Shown here in pieces: positions 1 to 12,208 of a stretch of DNA of 64,000 bases. The notes under the pieces are model-generated. The model was not told where the DNA came from. It was given only the letters and a program-made list of their open reading frames with translations, and ran no database searches. Position numbers and translations under genes: made by a program. The first letter of the stretch is position 1, and the number at the start of each line of letters is the position of its first letter. This DNA is from Crambe crambe. Its lineage: Eukaryota > Porifera > Demospongiae > Poecilosclerida > Crambeidae. The stretch covers positions 5,590,139 to 5,654,138 of the forward strand of contig OZ004596.1 of NCBI GenBank assembly GCA_963924555.1, read 5' to 3'.

Positions 1-127
1 AATAAATCATGTGACTATCACGCGCGCCATATTCAACCTTTGAACCTTTACGTCAATTAGACTGTACTGTACTGCTGCACAAACAATGGGCCCGCCCATC
101 CTTTTAAGTTAGTAAAATTAATTAGTA
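1..127 (+). promoter_or_regulatory. Upstream region / 5' UTR of the citron-type kinase gene
   Basis: This A/T-rich leader precedes the ATG at 128. There is no clear TATA box. A CCAAT-like stretch (caatggg) lies near 84. I see no open reading frame of note on either strand. Part of it is probably 5' UTR, and the promoter may extend left of the window. Confidence 0.3.
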
Positions 128-3100
128 ATGGAAGAAACTGACATCCACCAGCGACTGCTGAAACTTAGAGACGTCTCTTTAGGACTGCAAAAGACTATTG
201 GAGTGAATTCAGACTTGGCCTCAGCGAGTTATGACTGTACAGTGGACTCCTTACTTGCACTCTACAATGAATGCAAAGGTGCAAGCAGTTTGGCCAAGGA
301 CCAGAATGTGTTGAGATTCATGAAAAAATGTAAGCATAAGATGATTGAAAATTGTGAAGCTGCAATGTGAAGCTGCAATGCACAGAGTTCACTTAATTTT
401 ATTTACGGACAGATAAAGACACTGTTTTAGCTTTGGAGAAGCTACGTGTGCGTGCAGACAACTTTGAAATGAAGAGCACCATAGGTAGAGGCCATTTTGG
501 AGAGGTGAGGATACCCACAGTAGCACTAGAGAAAGCTGAATAGAATTTTGGGTTAGTTAATTTTATAATGTGATTTGAGTTTCTGAAGAACTTACACAGT
601 GTTATTACAACTATAGTATCATACTGAATGACTTAGTGTGCCCTTTTGTACAAGCATATGAAATTGCATTGTTTGTGAGGTAAAGCATAATTGAAATATG
701 ATACCCTTTGCCAAAAGAAAAACACATGCCTAGTCTGCCATGTGGTAACAGTCATTAATTTATTAACAGCTATCTAGCCAGCAATTTAGCTGTCAATGGC
801 AGTGAATGCTCTGGGTTACCACATGGGGTGTTACTGATTGGTTGGGGTGTGGGCTCTGGGAAGAGGGGGATACCTTTTTTTTATCATCAATCAAAGATTG
901 TTGACTTGTGGGCGTATCTGTCTCGCTGCAGGTAGTGGTATGCCATGAGAAGAGCACTGGAGATGTATTTGCCATGAAAATCATGAAGAAGTCTCATATT
1001 CTGCAGCAACCTGATGTAAGTGGTTAATGTGTGTCTCACCAGATTGAGCTGAAATATAGCATAACCACATTAGGAACATGTGACCTCATCTGGGAAAGTA
1101 AACTTGCTTTATGGGTTTATGGGTTCATTTGTGCATTTGGTATACTTTACACACAGTGTATCTGTTTTCCAGGCTGCCTTTTTCAGTGCTGAGCGTGATA
1201 TCATGGCATGGGGTAAAAGTCCATGGCTGACATCCCTGCACTATGCCTTCCAAGATTCCACCTCCCTCTACCTGGTAATGGACTATCATCCGGGGGGAGA
1301 CCTCCTTAACATCATGGAACGTAAAGACGGAAGCATGCATGAAGACGAAGTCAGGTATGCAAGAAAACAGAATATGCCTTGTATAATACAATGCCTTGAG
1401 ACAAAAAAATCCATACAGTAGAAGATTCTATTAGGATTGATGTATACTGTATTGTAGATTTTACTTGTCTGAGATAGCAGCTGGACTCCATGACTTACAC
1501 TCCCTTGGCTTTGTCCATCGAGATGTCAAGCCCGAGAATGTGCTTATTGCCCGATCAGGTCACATCAAGCTGGTTGACTTTGGCTCTGCAGCTCGTCTCG
1601 GCCATAATGGGAAAGTGGTCAGTCATAATTATGAGATGACCACATTCCACTCACTGGAAAAATTCATTCATAGATTGAATCTAAATTGCCTGTTGGTACT
1701 CCTGAATACATTGCCCCTGAAGTCCTGACTAGTCTGGACAAGACTGCTGATTATGGGGTGTGCTGTGATTGGTGGTCGCTGGGCATCATTGCTTACGAGC
1801 TGCTGTACGAGGTCACGCCCTTTGAGGGAGACACCACCAGCAAAACATACAACAATATCATGAACTTCAAGGTCAGGGAAATGGAAGTTTATTGTTTTCA
1901 TACCCACGGCTCAGAATGGCCATGTTACAGGAAAATGGAAGTTTATTGTTTTTATACCTGGCTCACAATAGCCATATCACAGGAGAATAATCTACTGTCA
2001 ATGGTATCTTACGTGTCTGGTTTCTGTTTTGTGTGACATGCAGAAGAGTTTGTCCTTTCCTGGGTCGTCCAGGACCAGCAGTGAAGAGGAAGCCAGGGAT
2101 CTAATCAAAGGACTACTACTGGAGTCAAAGACCAGGTTGACGTATAAGGATATCTTGAAACATCCTTATTTCTCCCTGATCGATTGGGATCACTTGTTGG
2201 ATGGTATGTGTGACTATGCACATGCATGTACGTATATTACAAACATGCCATGTGTACATGTTCTGTACATGCAGTACTGCCTCCCCACATACCAACTATC
2301 TCTGGACCTGATGATGTGTCTAATTTCGATGTCTTTGAACCTCAAAGTAAAGACAACTTTAGATTTCCTGACTTGCCCAGTAGGACAACCGGATTCTCAG
2401 GACGGAGCCTTCCCTTCATTGGCTTCACCTTCAGTAGACCTTTGACCCCTGAAGATTATACAGACAGGTACAGTGATCATTTGTTTTGCTAGATTACTTC
2501 TGTGGAAACAAATATGTCCCTTTGGAAACACATTAGTACTACATACAAAGTACAAATATGAGGGAACTTTTTGGGAAAAAAACCACGAACCTTACAAATT
2601 TGCACTATGCATAAATTTCTAGCTATTCTTCCACTGAGAGGGGAGGGGAGGAAGAAGTGAAGGAGAGTAAAGCCTTGAAGAGAGTTCTGAATAAGGTGCA
2701 GAAGGAACTGGAGGAGGAAAAGAGCAAGAAGTCCTCACTGGTGAGGGAGTGTATCGTCTACCAGTCACAACTTGAGGTGCATTATGGCAGACTTGAATAC
2801 AAGCACTATTGATTGTACTGTCTTTCTGCAGGATTTCCACCGTAAGCTTGAGATGGAGAAGTCAGATCGTCGGTTATCTGATTCCAAAGCCCTCAAGTTG
2901 CTACAGGAAGTGAAGGAAAAGGGGCAAATGGCTCAACAGCTCAGAAAAGAGCAGACAAGGTGTTTTGTGTGACTGAGGAATTTAAAAAAAAGGCTATTTT
3001 GTGTGTTGATGTAGATCGACAGAGATGGAGTACAGCATTGTGGTAGAACAGCTTGAACAGGAGCGACAGGAAGCCAGCAAAAAGTTGCAGAGATTCCAAG

Positions 3101-6100
3101 ACAGGCTAAAGGAAATGCAAAAGGAGAGAGACTCTGCAGTCAAAAAAGGGGTGGAATATAAGGCCAAGCTGGCAGAAGCCAAAGAGAGTGGGAGAAAAGA
3201 AATAACAGGACTCCAAGCTAGGCTTGCCAAGGTGAGAACTCACCCCTTCTAATTAGACTAATGCTATAAATCTTGTGGTACAATAGCTGTCCAAAGAATC
3301 TTCTGCTAAAGTGGAGGAGGTGGAGAACAGTTTGTTGCAAGTAAGAGAGCACTATGCAGAGGCACTGAAGAAGGTCAAATCGGCAGAGAATGCCAAGAAG
3401 AGGGTGGATGCTGAGCTACGCAAGTTGAAGGTGCAAGACTGTGCACTGACTGCAGCCTTCACTGTCTCAATATGTCCTTTTGTATTCTGTCTAGGCTAAT
3501 AGCAATAAGAACTCCACTACAGCTGATATGAACAGGCAACTGAAAGAAATTAAGGTTAATAATATTCATGACATAGATACTGCTCTTTATGGAATCTCTA
3601 AAGAGTGAAGTGTATAAATTTTAGCATCAGGCATCATCATATTATTTATTAGTGCTTGAATGAAGAGCTTCAGGCCAAGCTGGAGGGCCAATCCAAAGTC
3701 AGTGAAGACCTCCAGAAGCGATGTACTTCTCTTACAACACAGGTCAAGGTATGGATCCATACATTACTGCATGTCTTAGGACTCAGGAGACTGGCCTTTT
3801 TTCCCATAATTATTAGGAAGTGGAGGGGCAGCTTGATGAGGCTTCTTCTTGGAACCAGACTCTGGAAAAAGATAAATTGTGCTTGGAACGTCAGGTTTAT
3901 GAGCTGAAGAAGCAGGTGAATGAGATGACACAAGAGACGGCCAAGTTGAAGGAAGACTTGAAGGCTGCAGTACAAGAATCAGAGAAGAAAGAAGAGGTAG
4001 GGATTCAGATCTAGACATCTCAAACATTTAAAATAGCTCACACCTGTATTAACAATTTGTACAGACAATTTCTAAACTAGAGGCTGGCCATCAGACTCTG
4101 GAGTCCAAACATTTGGCTGAAGTGAATGCATTCAAAGAATTTAATCACAAAACAGCATCAGATGAAAAGCAAGTTCATTGCTATTCTCAATCTCAGCACC
4201 GCTTTAAAGTGTGATGATTGTACAGATTGAAAGCTACTTTGAGAAAAGTGGAGAACCTCGAGAAAGAGAAGCAGAACTTGAAGAAGAATCTCTCCACCAT
4301 CAGTGCCGAACTAACTGCCCAAGTCAAACAGACTAAGACATTGACTGATCAGATGGCAAAATTGGAAAAAAAGAATAAAGAGGTCTGAAGGAATTTTATT
4401 ATTGGAGTACTTCAAGTTTGACTTCTTTTTTCTCAGGTGGTATCTGGTTTGCATGAAGAAATAAAGGTGCTGCAGGGAAAGGTGAGTGAGACCACCACCA
4501 TGGCCTTGCAGCAGGGGGACAGGCTCAGAGAAATCAGGAAAGCTCGCAGAAATCTGGACCAAGAAAACACCAATCTCTCAGGCAAATTACGTTCTGCCGA
4601 GGTATGGGCCCCAAGTCATTTTCGTATGCTGTTCCAATTAACCCTTTATTGACTCAACTCTTCTCTCTTGACTTGTAATATCCACTTTTCATTACTCTTT
4701 TCCTCTATGCACAGAAAACATCTGAAAAGTTTACTAAGCAACTGAAAGAATCGACTGAAGAGCTGGAGAAGCTAAGATCAGTAGCGGACAAGTTAAAACA
4801 AGCAGAATCCACGATAGAGACATTACAGGAAGATAATTTGGTTAGCAATTAATTTTTAAGTAGTGTACCTCTGGATCTATATAATGGCATTTATTATAAT
4901 AATTATGCAGATGTTAAAAGAGCTGACTTCTGCCAAAGACCAGGCTGAGGCTAAACTGAGTCGTCTCCAGAAGCAGTTTGAAGCTCAAGAACTGGTAAAA
5001 ACTATGAAGCTGTGTATGCACATTAGTGTAACCACCTGTCTGTTTCTAGAACACTGCCTTGCTCCAGCGGAACATCAAATCTCTGGAGCAAGAGCTGAAA
5101 GAGAGTCAGGTTTCCTTGCAGGAAGCCCAAAAACAACAAACACACTGGAAAAACATTAGGTAAGGCAACTTAGTGGTCCCTGTCCATAGGATCATTAAGT
5201 TATGACTTCTATTGATCATGTTAGGATAACTGTGGAAGGTGATCTTGAGATAGCCGAGGCCAAACTAGAAGAACTGACAGCCAATATCAACAAGGAAAAG
5301 ACAGCCAGGTTGGTTGGGTTGATATGTAACAGTGAAATGCTATCAACTGCTTTGACCGTATCTCACCCTTGCTTTCATTACAGGCTTGCAGCTGAGCACA
5401 AGTTGAGTAAGTCTATGGAAGACATGCAAAAGATAATCCTTGAGCATTTGGAGGAGCTGGAGAAGACAACAGAGCAGCTGGCAGCCCAGAAGGAACTGGC
5501 AGCTAAGTACAGCTCCAAGATACTGGAACTGGAGAAGGAGGTGAGGATAACATCACTCAATTTGAAGGAGACAGAGAAGGCACTTGGCACAGAGAAAGCA
5601 GTCTCTTCAAAATTTTATGATGAGGTATGTAGAGTGTAACCATAGACCCTTTTCAGTTTAAATATATCATCGACCATGTTGGAGTACAAGTGTGATCTTT
5701 TGCAATGAGAGCTAGTATAACTTAGGAGCTTGTGAAAAGGGGAGAAAATGACTGTGCTGGAAGATCATGCCAGTGAAAAGGATCTATAGTGCAACCTTTT
5801 TAATTCACTGTAATGTATATATCATGGTAGCTAGGACCTTATAATCCTCTAATCTGAATCCTGTTAATGGAGTTGTGGATCTGTCATCTGTAGATTCAGT
5901 TCAAGGGTCGTGAGCTTGGAAAATTGAAGGCTGCACACATGAAGCTTGTGAAGGAAGTCCAGCAACGGAACTTGGAGCTAGTGCAGCGAGATCAGGTGCT
6001 GGACCAGCAACGGATGGCCAGTGACAAGCACCAGTTGCAGGAGACCAGACTCCAGTCCACCATTGCCCAGCAAAACAAGCTGATTAACTATCTCCAAGGA

Positions 6101-8559
6101 GTAGGCACGTCACCACAGCCAAGGGGACTTGGAAGGATAAAGAAGGTGAGTGATCGAGTGATGTTATACATTATTCAGTACAAAATATGAAGAAATTTAT
6201 ACTGGTTATTAATTATGCTATAATTACAGGGGTTGAAGTTAGTACGTAAAGGGAGGGACCCAGTTAAGGAGATAGCTGAGTGGAAAAAGCTGAAGGGAAT
6301 TGCTGGAAAAGGTATGTTTATAGAATGAACTTGGCAGGATGAATGGCCTATTTTAATGTTCTCTATTCAGGTGGTGCTTCCTTGAATGCTAGAGGCAGCA
6401 TGGCTAATAGCTCCTCCTGCAATCAATTGACCTCTTCCTCCTCTCTTAACTTCTCCCCTCCTGCCCCTATTGATCAACCCCATCATGGAAGGTCGTCTTC
6501 TGAAAATGATTCTGGAATGGAGATGTCATCTAGTGGAGAATCAGTCACAGAAGTCACTGCTATTGCCACTTCACTCTCTGATTCATCATCAACCACCACT
6601 GCATCCCGGCCAGGAGTCATAGTAGGCACTAAGCGAAACGCTAACGAAGGTAAGTTTTGAGTGATGGAACCACACTACAGTCACAATACAACATAGTTAC
6701 TTGAGTATTTCTGATGCTTGTATATAGTGAGCAGTCTTGAACCTTCTGGTGGTATCTCAAAGACAACTGGTCAGCATAATATCCCCCACAAGTAAGGATC
6801 GAGTTTATAGAATCCTTCAAGTCTCTCTATCCTGTGTCTGTATGCATGCAGGTTTCGTGGCATTAGCAAATCTGGGCTTCGGTCAAACTACACTTGTGCT
6901 GCCTGCAAAGGACCAATCAAAGCGCTACAAAAGTTAATCAAGTGTCAATGTGAGGTTTTACCAACTAAATGTAGACCACCATATTCATTAGCATGAAACA
7001 CCTTCACTATGTTATTGTCCCTCCTTAGATTGTCATGTGACATGCCATGCTCAGTGCATAGATACCCTCCCCAACAACTGTGGTCTTCCACAGGAACTGT
7101 CCTCTTATGCCGAACTGAAGGAACCTTCTTCAAAAAGACAGAAACAGGGAGACCACAAATCTACCAGCCAATCTGCATCATCAAACTCTCCCCATCAGGA
7201 AGTGAGTAAAAGACCCATTAAAGTAACCAAAAGACCCACTTCTTCATCAGAGAAGAAATCTGTTTCTGGGAAGAAACCAAAGGATGGAGAAATGATGCTT
7301 TTTCATGTCGTCACAAGAAGTGGTAATAAATATGAGACCATTGTGAACGATGTAGTTCAAAGTAAGAAATCTAGTCCAAAAGTGGCAAAGAAATCTAGCC
7401 CAAAAGTGACCAAGAAATCTAGTCCAAAAGGGACAAAGAAATCTAGCCCAAAAGTGACCAAGAAATCTAGTCCAAAAGGGACAAAGAAATCTAGTCCAAA
7501 AAAGGGTGTAAAGAGATCTCTTCAAGTCTCTCTAAGCAATTCTGTAGAGCCAGTGATACACAAGGACACTTCTCCAAAGAAGACTAAGAAAGATGATGAA
7601 AAATCTCTCCAAACTTCCCAAGCTGGCTCTGAAGGCTTAGAGGAGAATGATGATGGAGAAAAGCAGAGTCATGTTTCAAAGATCAGGGGGAAAGTAACAC
7701 TGAGTCAACACTCAAAGACAACTCTCAGTGCTAGCAGTGGGGAAGACAATACTGGTGGTGGCAGTAGTACTGATATGAAAGGATCCAGATTTTCAAGCCC
7801 TACTAAGACCAATAATGAAAACAAGAATAACTGGGTAGAGAAGAAGTCAAGTGGCTTTTACACTGGTTTTGATTCCAGTAAAGTCATCAAGATGGACCGT
7901 ACAAGTCAGCCAAGGTAAAACCTTATTACATGGATAGTTTAAATGTGCATCCAATTAATCATGTTTATAGGGGTGGTATGATGACTGAAGGTTGGTTGGT
8001 CCTGACTAGAGATACACTCTGTCTCTATGACCGAGACCCAAGAGGTGTAACCAGGAAACCCATCCATAACTTTGTCCTCAACCAACCAGGAGTCGCATAC
8101 GTCATTATTCCATCTGTCAGCAAACACTTTCTCCCTCACTGTTCCCCCTCCTCCCTCATGAGAGCCTTTGCCTTCCAGAGCCACAGCTCAAATTCTTCAC
8201 AGCAGTGCTGTTTCGTATCTTCCTCCCTTCAAGGAAAAATTGAATGGGTCGAAGAGATTCAGAAAATCCTCTCTGCTCACACCTCTCCCCCTGAAAAAAC
8301 ATCAGAGGTTTCGTTGGAGAATAACACTCCCACCAACTCGAGTAGGGAGTTGAAAGAGGTCTCAATAGTCCCCATTTCCAGCACTCCACGATACTCCGAC
8401 ACAAGTACAACAAATTCTAGCAGCATTGGTCTGACCAACGAGTCGATGCAAACAGTCACTAGGTCTTCTCTGAGTGCCGTAGACGTAGTGGAGAAGGACC
8501 TGGATCTGTCCATACGCTCGTCAATGTTCAACAGTTCTTCCGAGTCCTCTTTCATATAA
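128..8559 (+). CDS. CIT: Citron-type Rho-interacting kinase, lacking a CNH domain
   Basis: This is a serine/threonine kinase of the citron/ROCK/MRCK family, which acts with Rho at the cytokinetic furrow. The CDS has roughly 30 short exons (first ones 128-329, 413-504, 932-1015, 1173-1354, 1458-1617, 1674-1871). The kinase domain is complete: a glycine loop GRGHFGE (near 485), a lysine in FAMKIMKK (near 970), HRDVKPEN (near 1516), VDFGSAA (near 1573) and GTPEYIAPE (near 1690). The AGC-kinase tail holds [16 protein letters not shown] (near 2390), very close to human citron. A long coiled coil follows (about 2630-6150), ending in [12 protein letters not shown], also citron-like. A C1 zinc finger (about 6850-7090), a lysine-rich repeat linker and a PH domain (about 7970-8280) come next. 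Human citron then has a CNH domain. Here only a Ser/Thr-rich tail remains, ending in ESSFI, a possible PDZ ligand. Confidence 0.9.
7363..7511 (+). repeat. 24-bp coding tandem repeat (KKSSPKxT) in the citron-type kinase
   Basis: About six units of 24 bp encode [24 protein letters not shown] and variants. The units lie between the C1 and PH domains. The lysine/SPK composition resembles histone H1 tails and offers repeated S-P phosphorylation sites. I do not recall such a repeat in vertebrate citron. Confidence 0.85.
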
Positions 8560-8861
8560 ACATAACTGTTCAGCTGTGTTAACATATTAGACCACGCACA
8601 CATTCTAGCTTCATCCTACCCTGACAGTCACTAGACTTGCTGCCTTTAACCAATAACATGTACTCATATGAACCACGATTATTGTAAGTAGTAGGACTAC
8701 ACCCATAATCTACTTTTGCATTATCTCTTGAATATGATTGTATTACCACAGTTAGCATGCTGAAATTAAAAATAATATAGAATTTTTACTTTCACAAAAA
8801 TACACACACAAGACAATTAGAGTGAAGACAATCTGACATACACCATGCCAAGTCCATGCTA
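8560..8861. other. Convergent 3' UTR interval
   Basis: This is the gap between the kinase stop codon and the stop of the small membrane-protein gene on the opposite strand. It is A/T-rich, has no credible ORF and probably holds both 3' UTRs. I see no canonical AATAAA for the kinase transcript. Confidence 0.5.
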
Positions 8862-9163
8862 TTACTTTGTTCTTGTTCTTGGATATGGAAAGTACACACA
8901 TAATGCTAGCAAACTCATAGTGACAACAGTACCTGCAGCTACACCTGCTGTCAAGCCTACAAGCAGGGAGAGTTAATGATAGGTGGGCACTAAATAGAAT
9001 AAAATAAACACCTACCGACATCTAACTTTCCGAGGAAAGAAAGTGGTGATACAAGGTTCATTGGAATTCCGGCATCAGTGGTAGGCTTAGTTGTACTCTC
9101 TGATGCCACGAAAGACAGCAGTATATCCAGCAAAACAACAAACAAAACCAGAGACTTCAACAT
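8862..9163 (-). CDS. Small signal-peptide / single-pass membrane protein, 80 aa, unrecognised
   Basis: Two exons, 9163-9016 and 8956-8862, join in frame across a GT-AG intron to give 80 residues. The start MLKSLVLFVVLLDILLSFVA is a good signal peptide. A short Ser/Thr-rich segment follows. A second hydrophobic helix (LTAGVAAGTVVTMSLLALCVYF) comes next, then a short basic tail ending PRTRTK. The layout fits a type I membrane microprotein with an ectodomain of about 25 residues. I do not recognise the family. Its start lies 118 bp from the divergent caspase-like gene, so the two may share a promoter. Evidence is the ORF, the splice sites and the topology only. Confidence 0.6.
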
Positions 9164-9281
9164 TTTTCCAGAATCCTTACATCACTTTTTGGGAAACCCC
9201 CTCCTAATTCTTACGTCACTAGGGAAAATCACCTGCCTGCCTCCTTTGAACCAAGGTTTAGTCTATGTTTGAACCGAGTTA
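9164..9281. promoter_or_regulatory. Shared intergenic promoter interval (small membrane protein / caspase-SEFIR-Death)
   Basis: Only 118 bp separate the two divergent start codons. It must hold both 5' UTRs and any core promoter that is not inside the genes. No TATA box is evident. Confidence 0.4.
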
Positions 9282-11380
9282 ATGATGGATCCAGAACTCC
9301 TAGTCTACCCATTGCAAGCTGGCGAAGAGTCGATGGAAATAGAGGTGGATCGTGGCACAGATTCTACGCACGCTGAGAAAGTGGCGCAGTGCACTGACAA
9401 GGATTGCTCATCCAACTCCATACACTTTCTTACATTGTACAACAAAGATCTCCTTCATACACAACAACAACCTACCACCCCCCTCTCGGATTATGCCAGT
9501 AGGGTAATCAGCACTCGAAAGAGGTATGACGTGCGGAAACCAATAGGCTATGCCTTGCTGCTCTACAGTGACCAAATTCAGAGACGTGAAGGAACCAGAC
9601 TCTACTCTACCTTCAATGATGTATTGCTGATGAGGGATACTTTAAAGAATGGTGGTTGGGAGGTCTCGTATCTTACCAGTGCAGTCGATAAAGGAGCACT
9701 AATGCAAGAAATCGAAACTCTGGGAAGAAAAGAGCAAGATTTGGATCAATATTCCATTTTTCTCTTTTACTACACGGGTCACGGAAGTGCAGAGGGAGTG
9801 GTTTTAAGTGACAGCAAAACAGTGTCTTATTTTGAGATCGTCACTGAAATCTCTGCTATTAAGACACTGGCAGAGAAGCCAAAAGTATTTATCTTTGATT
9901 CATGTAGAGAGAAGCAGCCAGAGGCAGTACAGGGTCACAATTACATAGTTTCAAAAACACCATTCCATGAGGAGATTATAGATGCTCAAAAACTGTATTC
10001 AGGGAGCTCGTATCCTCCTCGTCACACTATGATCTGTCATTCTGCTGCCCTTGGACAGGCGAGCTTTGCAGACCAGATGGAAGGAAGTCTCTACACACTC
10101 ACCCTCTCACAAGCCCTGAGGCAGCTAGGTGAGCATTTGTCACTGCCCGAAATCATTACACAAGTTGGAGGAGGTACTTATGAAGTGGCTTGTTACTGCA
10201 ACCAGAACCAGTATCAAAATCAGCATCTAGACCAGCGTCCTGTCTTCATATCAAACCTTGAAAAGCAACTAGTTCTGAGCAGTGAGTTATGATAAAGGAT
10301 AATGATAAGTGTGTTATATTTTTTTCTTCTTCATCTTTTCCTTCTTTAGCGGATTTTGAAGCTATTGAAAGGGACAGTGTTGTGATGGATATAATGGAGA
10401 CCCAATCGACAGTCATAAAACAAGAAACACAAAATCCATGGGCTAACCACTCCCTTGTTATCAAGGGAAGCCAAGGACCAGTGGAAGACTCTACAATGTG
10501 TGGACCAGGTAGGTGAAGATTGAAGGGGCATGCTGGGCGTGTACTCCTAAATGAATCTTCTATTGGATTTAAAGTGTGCATGTGTGATTTATTCTTTTCA
10601 GTGGAGCGCGATGTTATCATCCCGAAAAACCCAAAGATCAAATCCGAATGGAAGACAAGAGAACATGTTATGAGCAACTTAAAAAACTTAGGAAGTGGAG
10701 TGAGCATCTTCTTCATTTATGCCTCCAATCCTGACAACCCTTACGAGCCAGCCGGCGAGAACAAGAATGAGCTGAGAAATAGGATTCTCATGTCCCAACT
10801 TTTCTTTGACCTAACATCCCACGGTTTCCATGTTTTGTCTGACCTTCATCTCGGAGACACGGAGCCTAGCAACTGGGTTCAGTGGTATATCACAAGAATC
10901 ACCTGCTGTAACTTCGTGATATGCGTGTGCTCTCCTGCTTTTAAAGAGCTTTTTCAAGAGATGCCGGATATCGATAAAGTTGTCGACCCCAGGGCTAAGA
11001 GATTGCTGGCGTATCGTAATGCAGTATACGCTTGTCTTTCAAACGAATTATCCAAACCTGGGCCGCAGAAGTTCATCCCTGTGATCTTGGATGATTACGA
11101 GACAGTAGATTGTGTTCCTCTTCTGTTTCAATGTGGGACCAGTTACCGAATACTTCCCGGGGACCAGAAGAGACGACTCTTCAACTATGACGATAGAAGT
11201 CGAGACTTCGAGAGACTCATCTGTCACATGGCTGGGATCAACAGGGCAGAGCTGGATACGCTGAACCAGCCTCAAATATCACAAATACCTATTCTTGGAA
11301 ATCCTTTTCAAAAGAGTGAGATCTTTGTTTGTTTTATTGTTGATATAATATACTGTGTTTGGCTTTCTCTTTTGTTCTGA

Positions 11381-11417
<37 letters not shown>

Positions 11418-12093
11418 GAAGCAGCACTGTATTTGGCTTTCTCCTAGGTCTTGTGGGAAAGGAACGTGCCTTAAACATGCTTTCTGGACCTCCGCCTGGC
11501 TATGTGGTGGGCCAATACCCTGGACCTCAGCGCCTAGTTGCTTCCTCCCAGCAGCCCCAGCCTGCTCTGGGTAATTATGGAGGTGGACACACCATTCCAC
11601 TGCATCATAGACCAACAAATGTGAGGTCTCGATACATTTCATAGCCAGCATGAATGTCACTGGCTCTATTTATTATTTATTTTAGGCAGTGGGAATTCCT
11701 CAACACCCAATCAGTTTAGTACCAACCATTCCTCAGTTGCCATCTCAACCACATCTACAACCACACCCACACCCTCAAGCTATTGATGACCCCAACACTC
11801 TCCCCCTCAAGACTCCACATAGAAAGATTTTCCTTTGGCTTGCTGATCAAGTTATGTCGTGGAAGTTTTTTGCTCGCCGTTTGGGGGTTGAAGATCGAGA
11901 TATTGAGGTGATTGAAATCGAACATAGAGGAGTCAGTGAGCGTTGTTACCAGGTGTTGCTGAAGTGGGAGCAGCAGCACTATAAGACCTGCAACTACTGC
12001 ACCCTAGGGAAGGCACTCAAAGAGGACAACAAAAATAGTGGGCTCTATATGGAGTATGTCAAAATGGTGAAGGATGTTGAAGGTCCTAAATAG
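9282..12093 (+). CDS. Caspase-like protease fused to SEFIR/TIR-like and Death domains, 817 aa
   Basis: Five exons (9282-10281, 10350-10508, 10602-11315, 11448-11620, 11686-12093) join in consistent phase to give 817 residues. Residues about 90-330 form a C14 caspase-like fold. The catalytic His lies in YYTGHGSAEG (near 9770) and the Cys in FIFDSCRE (near 9893), where classical caspases have QACRG. A p10-like part follows (GSLYTLTLSQALRQ). Exon 3 encodes a SEFIR/TIR-like domain: SIFFIYAS at the start, NWVQWYITRITCCNFVICVCSP in the middle and KFIPVILDDY near the end. A Pro/Gln-rich linker leads to a C-terminal Death domain (about 11800-12060; FLWLADQVMSWKFFARRLGV, QVLLKWEQQ). The likely role is death or innate-immune signalling. 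The order, protease first and Death domain last, is unusual. Each domain call rests on motif reading. Confidence 0.85.
11384..11419 (+). repeat. (GTT)n microsatellite in a caspase-SEFIR-Death intron
   Basis: About 12 uninterrupted GTT units lie within the intron between exons 3 and 4, shortly upstream of the 3' splice site. It is simple-sequence DNA and probably length-polymorphic. Confidence 0.9.
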
Positions 12094-12208
12094 TGTACTG
12101 GCTATGTATATACCTGCAAATATTTTTAATCTTTTCCTTTTCTTCTTTATATTATAACATAACACTTTTTTTAAAAGTATAAATACATCTATCTGCTTAT
12201 AATATAAC
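12094..12208. other. Convergent 3' UTR interval
   Basis: 115 bp lie between the stop of the caspase-like gene and the stop of the JmjC gene. The stretch is T-rich and has no coding signal. The two 3' UTRs probably overlap. Confidence 0.5.

Noticed and set aside
11334..11660. Minus-strand ORF with a poly-Asn run
   Set aside because: The Asn run is the reverse of the GTT microsatellite, and the rest overlaps a real plus-strand exon.
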